Below, piece by piece: positions 16,487 through 24,464 of a stretch of 42,523 nucleotides of DNA. Source of the stretch: Firmicutes bacterium UBA4996 (lineage in GTDB: Bacteria; Bacillota; Limnochordia; Darwinibacteriales; Darwinibacteriaceae). A program made the position numbers and the translations under genes. Under the pieces are notes generated by a model. The model was given only the letters and a program-made list of their open reading frames with translations. It made no database searches and was not told the DNA's origin. The stretch lies in assembly GCA_002396805.1 (NCBI GenBank), contig DGYW01000027.1, positions 11,006-53,528 on the forward strand, in the 5' to 3' direction. How positions within the stretch are numbered: the first letter of the stretch is position 1; every line of letters begins with the position of its first letter.

Positions 16487-17710
16487 ATGGCTAAGACAGT
16501 TGTAGTAATCGGGAACGGTATTGCGGCTTTATCAGCCGTGGAGAAAATTCGGGAGCAAGACCAGGAAAGTCGTATCATGATTTTTGCTCAAGAACGTTTT
16601 CACACTTACAATCGTTTGGAATTGTCTAAGCGGATCATGACAGAATATCCTGCAGAGCAGATTTTCGTTAAACCTGCGGAGTGGTATGATGCTCATAACA
16701 TAGAGCTTCGACTAGGTGCCTCCATTGTGAGGTTGGATTTGAAGAAGAAAACAGTTACGACGGCACAAGGTGAACAGGTGGGGTTTACGCATTTACTATT
16801 GGCTAACGGAGGATCCAATTTTGTTCCGCCGATCCCAGGCATCGATTTGGCTAATGTCTTTTCTCTGCGTTCCTTAGAGGATGCTCGAAAAATTCAAAAA
16901 TCTGCTGCAACAGCTAAGGAACTTTTATTAATTGGCGGTGGTCTCCTTGGTTTGGAAATGGCTTGGCAGTTTCAACAAGCAGGTTTGGCCATCACTATAG
17001 TGGAGATGTTTCCGCAACTGATGCCCCGTCAATTGGATTTAGAAAGCGCTCGGTATTTAGAAGAGGTCATTACTAATTACGGTGTAGAATTGATCTTAGA
17101 GGGACAGGTAGCACAACTTGTAGGTACTGAGGCTGTGACGGGCTATCAACTAAAAGGCGAAGAGCAAGTACGATCTGTGGATCTTTGCATATATTCTACC
17201 GGAATGAGATCAAATATAGGTCTGTTCAAGGAGAGTGGTCTAGAGATCCACCATGGTGTTGTGGTTGATCAATATATGCGCACTAACGTTACGGATGTGT
17301 ATGCAGCGGGGGATATATCAGAATACAATGGACGGGTGTACGGGTTGTGGTCTGCGGCTAGAACCCAAGGGGCGGTAGCAGGCGAAAATATCGCTGCGGG
17401 ATTGACTGTAGGTGGAGCCAGCTTTGAAGCCACCAATCCCGTCACCAACATCAATGTATTCAACCAGGTAATTACTTCTCTAGGAGAAGTGCAACCAGAG
17501 GGCGCTGTTGTCCTGAGGGAACAAAACCAAGACAAACCGATCCTTAAAAAGCTATTTTTTAAGGAGGAACGCCTCTGTGGGGCAATTTTCATTAATAATC
17601 AGAAGGAAGTCCTCTTGGTGAGAAAAGCGGTAGAACATGGTGTTGAGGTTCCTCTGGGGAGAAGGACCTCATTTGCAGAGGTCATTAGTTATTTGCACAG
17701 CTTAGCATAA
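16487..17710 (+). CDS. FAD-dependent pyridine nucleotide-disulfide-type oxidoreductase
   Basis: 407 residues, ATG 16487 with SD GGGGAGGT. An N-terminal FAD-binding Rossmann motif (GNGIAALSA, residues 8-16), a second NAD(P)-binding glycine motif (IGGGLLGLE, near 150) and a third FAD contact (DVYAAGDI, near 270) give the Pyr_redox_2 order. It resembles the N-terminal module of NirB and rubredoxin/NADH reductases. No redox-active CxxC is present in the FAD helix, so it is not a disulfide reductase. The electron acceptor is unknown. It forms an operon with GH35, an odd partner. Confidence 0.85.
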   Translation: MAKTVVVIGNGIAALSAVEKIREQDQESRIMIFAQERFHTYNRLELSKRIMTEYPAEQIFVKPAEWYDAHNIELRLGASIVRLDLKKKTVTTAQGEQVGFTHLLLANGGSNFVPPIPGIDLANVFSLRSLEDARKIQKSAATAKELLLIGGGLLGLEMAWQFQQAGLAITIVEMFPQLMPRQLDLESARYLEEVITNYGVELILEGQVAQLVGTEAVTGYQLKGEEQVRSVDLCIYSTGMRSNIGLFKESGLEIHHGVVVDQYMRTNVTDVYAAGDISEYNGRVYGLWSAARTQGAVAGENIAAGLTVGGASFEATNPVTNINVFNQVITSLGEVQPEGAVVLREQNQDKPILKKLFFKEERLCGAIFINNQKEVLLVRKAVEHGVEVPLGRRTSFAEVISYLHSLA

Positions 17711-17717
17711 TGCACAG

Positions 17718-17763
17718 AAAAGGGCGTCTGCTGATCCGATCCCGATCAGCGACGCCCTTTTTT
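17718..17763. terminator. Strong bidirectional terminator
   Basis: AAAAGGGCGTC (17718-17728) pairs with GACGCCCTTTT (17751-17761), with the inner stem GCTGATC/GATCAGC and loop CGATCCC. T-runs occur on both strands, so it serves both the oxidoreductase and the convergent minus-strand operon ending at 17765. Confidence 0.9.
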
Positions 17764-17764
17764 A

Positions 17765-19099
17765 TTAGTCTAAAATAGCACCTTGATTACGCAGAGTTTC
17801 TTGTAGCTGTGTGATGGAGATTGTTCGTGCAGTTTGATTTTCTTGTACCATTAGGGCTGCGGCTACACCTGCAGCTTGCCCTGTGACAAAGCACGTAGGC
17901 ATTACCCTAGTAGAGGCGTGGGCTTTGTGGGTAGTGGAGATGCAGCGACCGGCTACCCAAAGATTGTGGGAGCCTTTAGGAACTAAGCAACCATAGGGAA
18001 TTCCATAGGGGTGCTTATTATCGTAAAATTCAAGCCCCGCATCGTCAGGCGAATGAATGTCAATGGGGAAAGCACCTAGGCCTATGCGGTCAGGACTGAG
18101 AGTTCCAGCTAGGATGTCCTCAGTGGTGAGGTAATATTCTCCAACCGCTCGCCTGGTTTCTCTTAATCCCACTTGGGTTGCTATTTGAATCAGGTTTGCT
18201 TCGGCGAAACCCGGTATGTATTTCTTCAAGAATTGAAAAGTCTGGAGTACTTGCTGGCGTCCTTGGATTTCTGCTCTGGACCAATCTTCCCAATTATCCA
18301 CATCCACGCTTGGTAGTCGAGTCATATTAACCGTAACTTCGCCTGGAATTACGCCGGAGAAGAGGAGCACCCGATCTCTCGGGACGGAAAAATCGCCTTT
18401 TTCCACGGCTTCTCCAACTAGTTTGAAGAAACCCGAGACTGCTAAGGCTGAAAATCTGCCAGTACTATCAGTATTGTGGTCTAGCACGAATTGATCAGGA
18501 TGTTCGTCCATATAGGAACGCACTTGCTCAAAATTGACATTGCCTACTCGAAAGATTAGGGAAGCAGGCTGTGGTGTACCGTCTTCTCGACCAGACTTAT
18601 AAGGAAACCCGGCCAAATAGATTAAGTCCCCATCTCCCGTGCAGTCAACAAAGGCCTGGGCTTTGATAGTAAATTGTCCACTCTTGGAATAGCCACGCGC
18701 GGCACCAAGGACACCATTTTCTTGCACCATCTCTGTTACTAGGGAGTGATAAAGGATCTCGATCCCCTGTTCCAAGAGCATTTGTTCCGCTTCAATTTTT
18801 ATAAATTCGGGGTGGAAGGGAGTAACGGTCGAGGTGAACCCAATGGGATCTGGAATGTGTCCAGGAGTGGCATCGTGTTTACGCAGACGCTGAATTAACT
18901 CATCACCAACACCCGCGATGACCTGGCGATTACCGCTATGGAAGGTCATCATGGGTGCTACTAGAGCAATGGTGCTCCACCCACCTAAAAATCCATAGCG
19001 TTCTACTAGAATCACCTTCTGACCGAGACGGGCGGCTGCCACACTAGCAGCTATGCCTGCTGGTCCGCCTCCCACAACTAAAACATCACACTCACGCAT
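17765..19099 (-). CDS. FAD-dependent oxidoreductase (FAD_oxidored type)
   Basis: 444 residues, start ATG 19099. The dinucleotide-binding motif VVGGGPAGIAAS lies at residues 7-18, then VERYGFLGGWST, and FVDCTGDGDL near residue 170; all are typical of the FAD_oxidored family. C-terminal segments WVAGRCISTTHKA and TGQAAGVAAA complete the FAD site. Members occur often in carbohydrate-utilisation loci, but the oxidised substrate is generally unknown. It is the last gene of the LacI-DUF4127-TIM barrel operon, 4 bp after the preceding gene. No signal peptide. Confidence 0.85.
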   Translation of the reverse strand: MRECDVLVVGGGPAGIAASVAAARLGQKVILVERYGFLGGWSTIALVAPMMTFHSGNRQVIAGVGDELIQRLRKHDATPGHIPDPIGFTSTVTPFHPEFIKIEAEQMLLEQGIEILYHSLVTEMVQENGVLGAARGYSKSGQFTIKAQAFVDCTGDGDLIYLAGFPYKSGREDGTPQPASLIFRVGNVNFEQVRSYMDEHPDQFVLDHNTDSTGRFSALAVSGFFKLVGEAVEKGDFSVPRDRVLLFSGVIPGEVTVNMTRLPSVDVDNWEDWSRAEIQGRQQVLQTFQFLKKYIPGFAEANLIQIATQVGLRETRRAVGEYYLTTEDILAGTLSPDRIGLGAFPIDIHSPDDAGLEFYDNKHPYGIPYGCLVPKGSHNLWVAGRCISTTHKAHASTRVMPTCFVTGQAAGVAAALMVQENQTARTISITQLQETLRNQGAILD

Positions 19100-19103
19100 T
19101 AGA

Positions 19104-19796
19104 TTAGTCCTCGTTTCTATCTATCGCTTGACGGAATTCTTTAATGGTCTCATAGACTTTCTTGGGTTCTTTGCCCGTTACTACAGCACCTAACATGATC
19201 CCTTGTACGCCTGCCTGAATGAGACTGGGTAGATTGGCGGGTGTCAACTTCCGTTGGGTAGGAACCAACAGGGGTAACCCGAATTGCGTTAGGGCATTAT
19301 ACCGTCCTAGATCTCTTAAGTTTAATGGTTCTCCATAGCCTTCGGGTTCGATGATAGAGGTCTCAATCACATCGACGCCCCATCTAGTCCAATTGTCTAG
19401 CTCTGAGATGGAATAAGTGTAGTCTGGCGCTACCATCTTCTCAATTCCTGGAATGGCTAGAATTTCTGGTGAGCAATGATGGGCGTAAAACGAGACGAAG
19501 GAAAAGCCCATCTTTCTTAAGGGAATTATCTCTTCGGGCTGAATAACTCGGCCCCCTCCAGGAACAATTCCTACACATATATCTTTGGCCAGGCCTAGGA
19601 TATCGCTTAACACTATCCGTTCTTGTTCTAGGGTTCCAAAGTGGGTACCGCTGGCATGATGGTGCACATTTATATGCACTTTAATTGCATCTGCCCCGGC
19701 GGCAAGGGCTGCCTCTGCTAACTCAATCTTGTTTTGGGGTAGGCTGTAGACTAAGGATAATTTGGATTTTCTCAATTCGGCGCGGAACGATTTCAT
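19104..19796 (-). CDS. Unassigned TIM-barrel-like protein
   Basis: 230 residues, ATG 19796. Strand-like segments alternate with helices in the manner of a (beta/alpha)8 barrel: LSLVYS, ADAIKVHINVH, ICVGIVPGGG, FSFVSFYAHH, VDVIETS, LPLLVPTQ, and a phosphate-site-like GVQGIMLGAVVTG near the end. The HINVHHHASGTHFG segment is His-rich and could bind a metal or phosphate. I do not recognise a specific family. Its start overlaps the DUF4127 stop by 4 bp and it precedes the FAD oxidoreductase by 4 bp, so the three should act together. Aldolase, epimerase or isomerase roles are possible. Confidence 0.6.
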   Translation of the reverse strand: MKSFRAELRKSKLSLVYSLPQNKIELAEAALAAGADAIKVHINVHHHASGTHFGTLEQERIVLSDILGLAKDICVGIVPGGGRVIQPEEIIPLRKMGFSFVSFYAHHCSPEILAIPGIEKMVAPDYTYSISELDNWTRWGVDVIETSIIEPEGYGEPLNLRDLGRYNALTQFGLPLLVPTQRKLTPANLPSLIQAGVQGIMLGAVVTGKEPKKVYETIKEFRQAIDRNED

Positions 19797-21319
19797 ACTT
19801 TCAACTCCTTTTGTGACTGTACCTGTACCTTTACTTCAAAGATCCTGGGCCAGGGTAAGCTGGCTTGAACTACTACCGGAGGCAGGTTGTATTTCTCTAG
19901 ATAATCGTCGGCCCAACTTTGCAGACGTTCTTGCACCAAGGTGTTTAGCAAGTTCCATGCTTCGGGATTGAGCTGATGTCTTGTTCCCCAGTGGGGGTTT
20001 TGTGATATCAATTCACCCAATTCGTCCCGTACTATCTTCTGGTAAGCATAGTCATCTAAGATTCTCTCGATCATAAATTCCTGTTGTGCAAACTCATCGA
20101 GAGTTCCGCCTTCTCGAGCTAAGGCGTAGATTATTCCGTGGGCTAAGGCGGTCCCAATGGTATTGCCAGCGGTATTCCACCCTGCATAACTAGCTAAGAG
20201 AGAACTGTCTTTGCCTTGCAAAAATCTCAATAAGGTTGGATCAGAGCCATTCGGTGTACGCACATCAAATAAAATGGGGAGTATGCCTCGCTTGGCGTGA
20301 TCGCTAGTGGCCCCCCAGAGGTTTTCTAGAATAGTCTCAGATAGTGGCTGATCTGCTTTGCGTTGCCACACCTCAAGACCTTGTGCTGTTTCGCTAGGTC
20401 CGTAAACTGCACCCCATAAGACTGCGTCGCTACCATTAATTTTTAGACCACTGGCCAAGCTCTGGCTAATTACACTATCGCCTAAAGGGATATCTTCGAA
20501 AATGGGGATACTTTGCCGTGCTTGGTCTGGATAAAATTTTAGTTCGATGGATGGCTTCTGTTGGTAATAATCACAAAAGGCTCTAGCGAGCAGATTGAGT
20601 CCACTTTCATCAGCGCCAGGATGCAAGAAGATTCTATGATTTAAATCTGCAACGTCAATCGTTTCTAGAAGGCGCTTTTGCTCCAGCTTATGTGGGCCGA
20701 TGGGATGGGCGTCTTCTTGGCAGATAATCAAGGTATCAATGATTCTTGCTTTCACCAGTTCGATAGCATGCTGGTTAACCTCATGATTGCGCTCCCGTGC
20801 CCGGAAATAGGTGTCCTGAACACTAGTGGGAATTTCGTTTTGTAAGCTCATGAGTAGCTCTCGGTCTTTTTCGGCAAGAGTGTCTTCTTGAGCTTGGGCC
20901 AACAGTACGGAGTAGCGGTTCATTTGCTCCCAGTATTGTGCGGTTAGGTTATCGTGAACCGTTATGGAAATACGCATAAGGACATTCCAGGCGAAGATCT
21001 TGATACGGGGATTGATCTCCTTTAGTTGCTTCAGAATAGTCAAATGCTCAAAGGCCTCTGCTTTTGCGACTCGCGGGGTGCGTGAACCAATCAGACCACC
21101 GTAAGTCAGCATGTCAATAGAGATGATTAGATAATCTAGATCGGGTGCTACCTTCAACAGCCACTCCTTAATCAGTTCTGGTTGACCGGGGGTCAAAAAG
21201 TGACCTAGAGCGTGCGTAGGCGGAAGCTTCACCTTTGTTTTGGCAATTCTCGCGATGCGTCCGGGAAAATCCTTAGTGCACGGACGATCATCTAGGGGAA
21301 CAAATCCGATTCTTGGCAT
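19793..21319 (-). CDS. DUF4127 family protein
   Basis: 508 residues, the usual length of DUF4127 proteins. The N-terminal motif GFVPLDDRPCTKDFP and the segment SIDMLTYGGLIGSR are the family's conserved features. A central GADESGLNLLAR and a late GWNTAGNTIG segment are also characteristic. No biochemical role is established for the family as far as I know. ATG 21319 shares its A with the TAA stop of lacI (TAATG), so it is translationally coupled. Position in a sugar operon suggests a catabolic enzyme. No signal peptide. Confidence 0.85.
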   Translation of the reverse strand: MPRIGFVPLDDRPCTKDFPGRIARIAKTKVKLPPTHALGHFLTPGQPELIKEWLLKVAPDLDYLIISIDMLTYGGLIGSRTPRVAKAEAFEHLTILKQLKEINPRIKIFAWNVLMRISITVHDNLTAQYWEQMNRYSVLLAQAQEDTLAEKDRELLMSLQNEIPTSVQDTYFRARERNHEVNQHAIELVKARIIDTLIICQEDAHPIGPHKLEQKRLLETIDVADLNHRIFLHPGADESGLNLLARAFCDYYQQKPSIELKFYPDQARQSIPIFEDIPLGDSVISQSLASGLKINGSDAVLWGAVYGPSETAQGLEVWQRKADQPLSETILENLWGATSDHAKRGILPILFDVRTPNGSDPTLLRFLQGKDSSLLASYAGWNTAGNTIGTALAHGIIYALAREGGTLDEFAQQEFMIERILDDYAYQKIVRDELGELISQNPHWGTRHQLNPEAWNLLNTLVQERLQSWADDYLEKYNLPPVVVQASLPWPRIFEVKVQVQSQKELKV

Positions 21320-22311
21320 TAGCTTACCTCCTGTTCAGCCTGGCTAGTTGATTCCCTGATCACCAACTGCGGCTGTAAATAGTTTTGCATAGGTCCCTGC
21401 ACATAGCCGCCGATTTGATCGAGTAAATTTCGAGCCGCTAAATAACCCATAGCGCTCTTTTCGACCCGAATAGAGGTGAGGGACGGATAAATATGGCTGG
21501 CAAGATCCAAATCACTATATCCTACAACTCCATAAACATGTGGAATCGGTATTTGATTTTGTTGTAAGGCCCGGATTACTCCCGCGGCCATCCAATCGGT
21601 GGAGGCAAAAATTCCTCGGCTGGCAGAAGATTTGCGCTGTAGAATCTCTAGGGTACTGTTGTAACCACCCTGTTGATTCATGTCGGAAATCAGAATGTTC
21701 TCCTTAGGTAAAGACTTCCCCTTACTCTCTAGACCCTCTTTAAAGCCTTGGAGGCGATCTGCGAAGGTGTTCGTTTTTAGGCTTCCGCCTAGAAAGTAAA
21801 ACTCATGGTATCCACACTTTGCTAGGTGTTGACCGGCGAGTCTCCCTCCCATGACATTATCTGAGATCACCGCAGAAAGATGACCAGACTCTTGTAAGTA
21901 CTTACCAATGAATACTAGGGGCAAATTTGTGTTCAACAGTGCGTAGATGACCTCATCTAGTATGGGAATCCCACCCACGATCAGACCAGAAACTTGTTTT
22001 TCCGTCACAAGGGTGGGTAGCCCTTGCTGACCGGTTCCGTCAAATGTTTCAACCAACAGTTGTTGTTCTTCTCGTCGTAAAAACTCACTTATACCATGAA
22101 TTACTTCTGAGAAGAAGGTGTCGTCTGCTAGATCACCCGTTGGATTAGCAATCACTACCCCAATGGGCTTTTGCTCATGCTGATTAATGATGTTGTGGAT
22201 CCTCCGCTTAGTTTGCGGAGAGATACTGGGATGATCCTGCAGAGCGCGGGATACTGTTGAGGGTGACACGTTGGCAAGTTTGGCGATTTGTCTCATGCTG
22301 AGTTTGGTCAC
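21319..22311 (-). CDS. LacI family transcriptional regulator
   Basis: 330 residues, GTG 22311 behind AAGGAGGA. N-terminal helix-turn-helix: MRQIAKLANVSPSTVSRAL (residues 6-24). A hinge region follows, then a periplasmic-binding-protein-like effector domain (GVVIANP, GIFASTDWMAAGVIRAL). LacI proteins bind a sugar effector and palindromic operators. As first gene of the minus operon and divergent from an ABC importer, it probably controls both directions through the intergenic GTTGC boxes. Effector unknown. Confidence 0.93.
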   Translation of the reverse strand: MTKLSMRQIAKLANVSPSTVSRALQDHPSISPQTKRRIHNIINQHEQKPIGVVIANPTGDLADDTFFSEVIHGISEFLRREEQQLLVETFDGTGQQGLPTLVTEKQVSGLIVGGIPILDEVIYALLNTNLPLVFIGKYLQESGHLSAVISDNVMGGRLAGQHLAKCGYHEFYFLGGSLKTNTFADRLQGFKEGLESKGKSLPKENILISDMNQQGGYNSTLEILQRKSSASRGIFASTDWMAAGVIRALQQNQIPIPHVYGVVGYSDLDLASHIYPSLTSIRVEKSAMGYLAARNLLDQIGGYVQGPMQNYLQPQLVIRESTSQAEQEVS

Positions 22312-22363
22312 AGAGATCCTCCTTGACTTAAATTTGTTAACCTAGTCTAAACCCCGCAAAATA

Positions 22364-22436
22364 GTTGCATTGGATAGTCTTTTGACACATAGTGCAACAA
22401 ACGTTGCGTTAACAGCGGGGAACGATTTTCAATCGT
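22364..22436. promoter_or_regulatory. Proximal operator cluster in the lacI-importer intergenic region
   Basis: GTTGCAT occurs at 22364-22370. An inverted pair GTGCAAC-AAAC-GTTGCGT lies at 22392-22409, centred on AACGTT (22400-22405), which resembles LacI-family operators. A second dyad ACGATT-TTC-AATCGT is at 22422-22436. TTGACA (22382-22387) could be a plus-strand -35, but no convincing -10 follows. Binding by the adjacent LacI protein is inferred. Confidence 0.5.
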
Positions 22437-22469
22437 AAATTAATTTTCTCTGTAAATATTCCATTTATA

Positions 22470-22487
22470 AAGGAGGAATCCTTCCTT
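22470..22487 (+). other. Hairpin sequestering an orphan Shine-Dalgarno sequence
   Basis: AAGGAGG (22470-22476) can pair with CTTCCTT (22481-22487) across the loop AATC. The SD is followed only by a five-codon open frame (TTG 22486 to TAA 22503), with the importer start 100 bases further on. It could be a leader-peptide control element or coincidence. Confidence 0.3.
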
Positions 22488-22532
22488 GGACGACGAAAAG
22501 TAAAAATAATGTTTTGTTTGGATTGGATAATT

Positions 22533-22552
22533 GTGTTGCACAAGTGTTGCGT
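22533..22552. promoter_or_regulatory. Distal GTTGC box pair before the importer
   Basis: GTTGCAC (22535-22541) and GTTGCGT (22546-22552) are direct repeats 11 bp apart, about one helical turn. The same two heptamers occur as an inverted pair at 22392-22409 with the same 4-bp spacer. Likely regulator-binding sites between promoter and TTG start of the permease gene. Confidence 0.45.
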
Positions 22553-22576
22553 GGATGAGTAGTGGAGGGGATTTGA

Positions 22577-23497
22577 TTGAAACAGTCTAAGAAGCGACGC
22601 ACATTTAAGAGCGGTGTGCTGAATTATTGGCAATATTACGTTTTGCTTTTTCCCGCTTTGGCTTTAATTTTGCTTTTCCAATATGTTCCATTGTACGGCT
22701 TACAGATTGCCTTTAAGGACTTCAATATCTTTGTGGGAATTAAGGAGAGTCCTTTTGTGGGGTTTGATCATTTTCGTCGGGTATTTAATGATGCGTACTT
22801 TTATAAGGTCTTGGGCAACACTCTGGTTATTAGCTTTTATAAGTTGGTGTTCCTATTTCCACTACCCGTTATCCTGGCAATTCAACTCAACGAAGTGAAG
22901 AACAACCTTCTTCGGAGATCTGTACAAACTGTGGTCTACCTTCCTCATTTTTTGTCTTGGGTTATTGTCAGTGGTTTATTTGTCTCCATTCTGGGAAGCG
23001 ATGGGATCGTTAATCAAATCTTGTCTCCGTTCATGGATCGGCCCATTAGATTTTTGATGGACCGCAACTGGTTTCGATCTGTGCTGGTCTTCACCGAAGG
23101 CTGGAAAGGGGTAGGCTGGAGCGCTATTGTGTATTTGGCAGCCATTACGGGTATTGACCCGCAACTCTATGAGGCGGCTATTGTGGATGGGGCCAACAAA
23201 TTTCAACGCATTTGGCATATTACCCTACCGGGGATATCCCCAACGATTATTCTGTTGTTGATTCTAAACATTGGTAGTCTTCTAGAAGCGGGCTTTCAAC
23301 AAATCCTGGTGATGTACAATCCCATGGTTTATTCGGTGGCTGACATTATTGGTACCTACGTCTATCGGGTTGGTCTTGGTCAAATGAACTTCAGTTATGG
23401 AGCAGCGGTGGGTTTGTTTAATTCGGTGGTAGCTTTCATTCTGATAATTACCGGAAATCAATTGGCCAAACGGCTCGCTGGGCGCAGTATTTGGTAG
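22577..23497 (+). CDS. Carbohydrate ABC transporter permease (LplB/UgpA-type)
   Basis: 306 residues, TTG start at 22577 six bases after GTGGAGGGG. Six hydrophobic helices. The cytoplasmic EAA loop that contacts the ATPase is EAAIVDGANKFQRIWHITLP near residues 197-216. It resembles Bacillus LplB/YteP permeases for oligosaccharides. It pairs with the second permease at 23508. No ATPase gene is nearby, so a shared MsmX-like ATPase elsewhere is probable. Confidence 0.93.
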   Translation: MKQSKKRRTFKSGVLNYWQYYVLLFPALALILLFQYVPLYGLQIAFKDFNIFVGIKESPFVGFDHFRRVFNDAYFYKVLGNTLVISFYKLVFLFPLPVILAIQLNEVKNNLLRRSVQTVVYLPHFLSWVIVSGLFVSILGSDGIVNQILSPFMDRPIRFLMDRNWFRSVLVFTEGWKGVGWSAIVYLAAITGIDPQLYEAAIVDGANKFQRIWHITLPGISPTIILLLILNIGSLLEAGFQQILVMYNPMVYSVADIIGTYVYRVGLGQMNFSYGAAVGLFNSVVAFILIITGNQLAKRLAGRSIW

Positions 23498-23507
23498 GGG
23501 GGATAAC

Positions 23508-24401
23508 GTGAATAAGAGACAAAAGCACTTCATGAAAGAAAGCAAGGTTGAACGTCTATTTAGCGCTCTTAATGTCTTTTTGCTACTGCTCTTAGCAGCT
23601 GCGACCCTGTTCCCCTTTTTACACGTATTAGCTCAATCCTTGAGTAGTGAGACTGCAGTAATCTCCGGACAGGTGGGGTTGTTTCCTGTGGATCCGCAAC
23701 TGGGGACTTATCAGTATGTCATGGGTAATTCGCAATTTACCAGCTCTTTTAGGGTATCGGTGATTATCACTGTCCTAGGGACCTTAGGGGCCATGGTGGT
23801 CACAACCTTTGCAGCCTACACCCTTTCTAAACCTCATTTGCCTGGGAGAAATTTCTTTTTAGTACTCTTTATTTTTGCCATGCTTTTCCATGGTGGGATT
23901 ATTCCTAATTATCTCTTAATGCGTAGTCTTGGCCTTTTGGATAGCATTTGGGTTTTGATTCTACCTGCCTTGGTTAATGTCTTTAATCTGTTGATCATTA
24001 AGAACTTCTTTGAGGGAACTCCAGAAAGTCTTGAGGAGGCCGCTCGAATTGATGGCGCCAATACATTCAGCATTCTCTTTCGAATTGTTTTACCTATCTC
24101 TTTACCGGTGCTGGCTACTATTAGTCTGTTTTATGCGGTGGCCTATTGGAACGACTTTTTCAGGGCCATGATTTATATTAGCCGGCCTGATCTAAAGCCG
24201 CTACAACTTTATCTATACGAGATCGTTACCCAAACTCAACGTCCCCTCACAGACGTTCCGGTGGATTCCGCCATGAATTTGACGCCTGCTGCGGTACGCT
24301 CGGCGACCATAATGGCGACTACCTTTCCCATCTTAGTTGTCTATCCCTTCTTACAGAAGTATTTCGTAAAAGGAATTGTTGTGGGCTCTGTGAAGGGATG
24401 A
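23508..24401 (+). CDS. Carbohydrate ABC transporter permease (LplC/UgpE-type)
   Basis: 297 residues, GTG start behind GGGGGG, 10 bp after the first permease. Six membrane helices and the EAA loop EEAARIDGANTFSILFRIVLP near residues 180-200. Related to LplC/YtcP partners of the CUT1-like importer group. Together with the preceding gene and the binding protein it forms a sugar importer lacking a local ATPase. Confidence 0.93.
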   Translation: MNKRQKHFMKESKVERLFSALNVFLLLLLAAATLFPFLHVLAQSLSSETAVISGQVGLFPVDPQLGTYQYVMGNSQFTSSFRVSVIITVLGTLGAMVVTTFAAYTLSKPHLPGRNFFLVLFIFAMLFHGGIIPNYLLMRSLGLLDSIWVLILPALVNVFNLLIIKNFFEGTPESLEEAARIDGANTFSILFRIVLPISLPVLATISLFYAVAYWNDFFRAMIYISRPDLKPLQLYLYEIVTQTQRPLTDVPVDSAMNLTPAAVRSATIMATTFPILVVYPFLQKYFVKGIVVGSVKG

Positions 24402-24416
24402 TAACCCAAATTATGT

Positions 24417-24434
24417 GCTGTTCAAAAGAACAGC
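24417..24434 (+). other. Stem-loop upstream of the binding-protein gene
   Basis: GCTGTTC (24417-24423), loop AAAA, GAACAGC (24428-24434), followed by only a weak T stretch. Located between permease and binding-protein genes; probably an mRNA processing or partial termination element. Confidence 0.55.
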
Positions 24435-24464
24435 CTTAATAGATAACAAACAAGGAGGATTTGT

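Noticed and set aside
22382..22410. TTGACA-based promoter for the importer
   Set aside because: No acceptable -10 hexamer at 16-18 bp; TGCGTT at 17 bp does not resemble TATAAT. Recorded only as part of the operator cluster.
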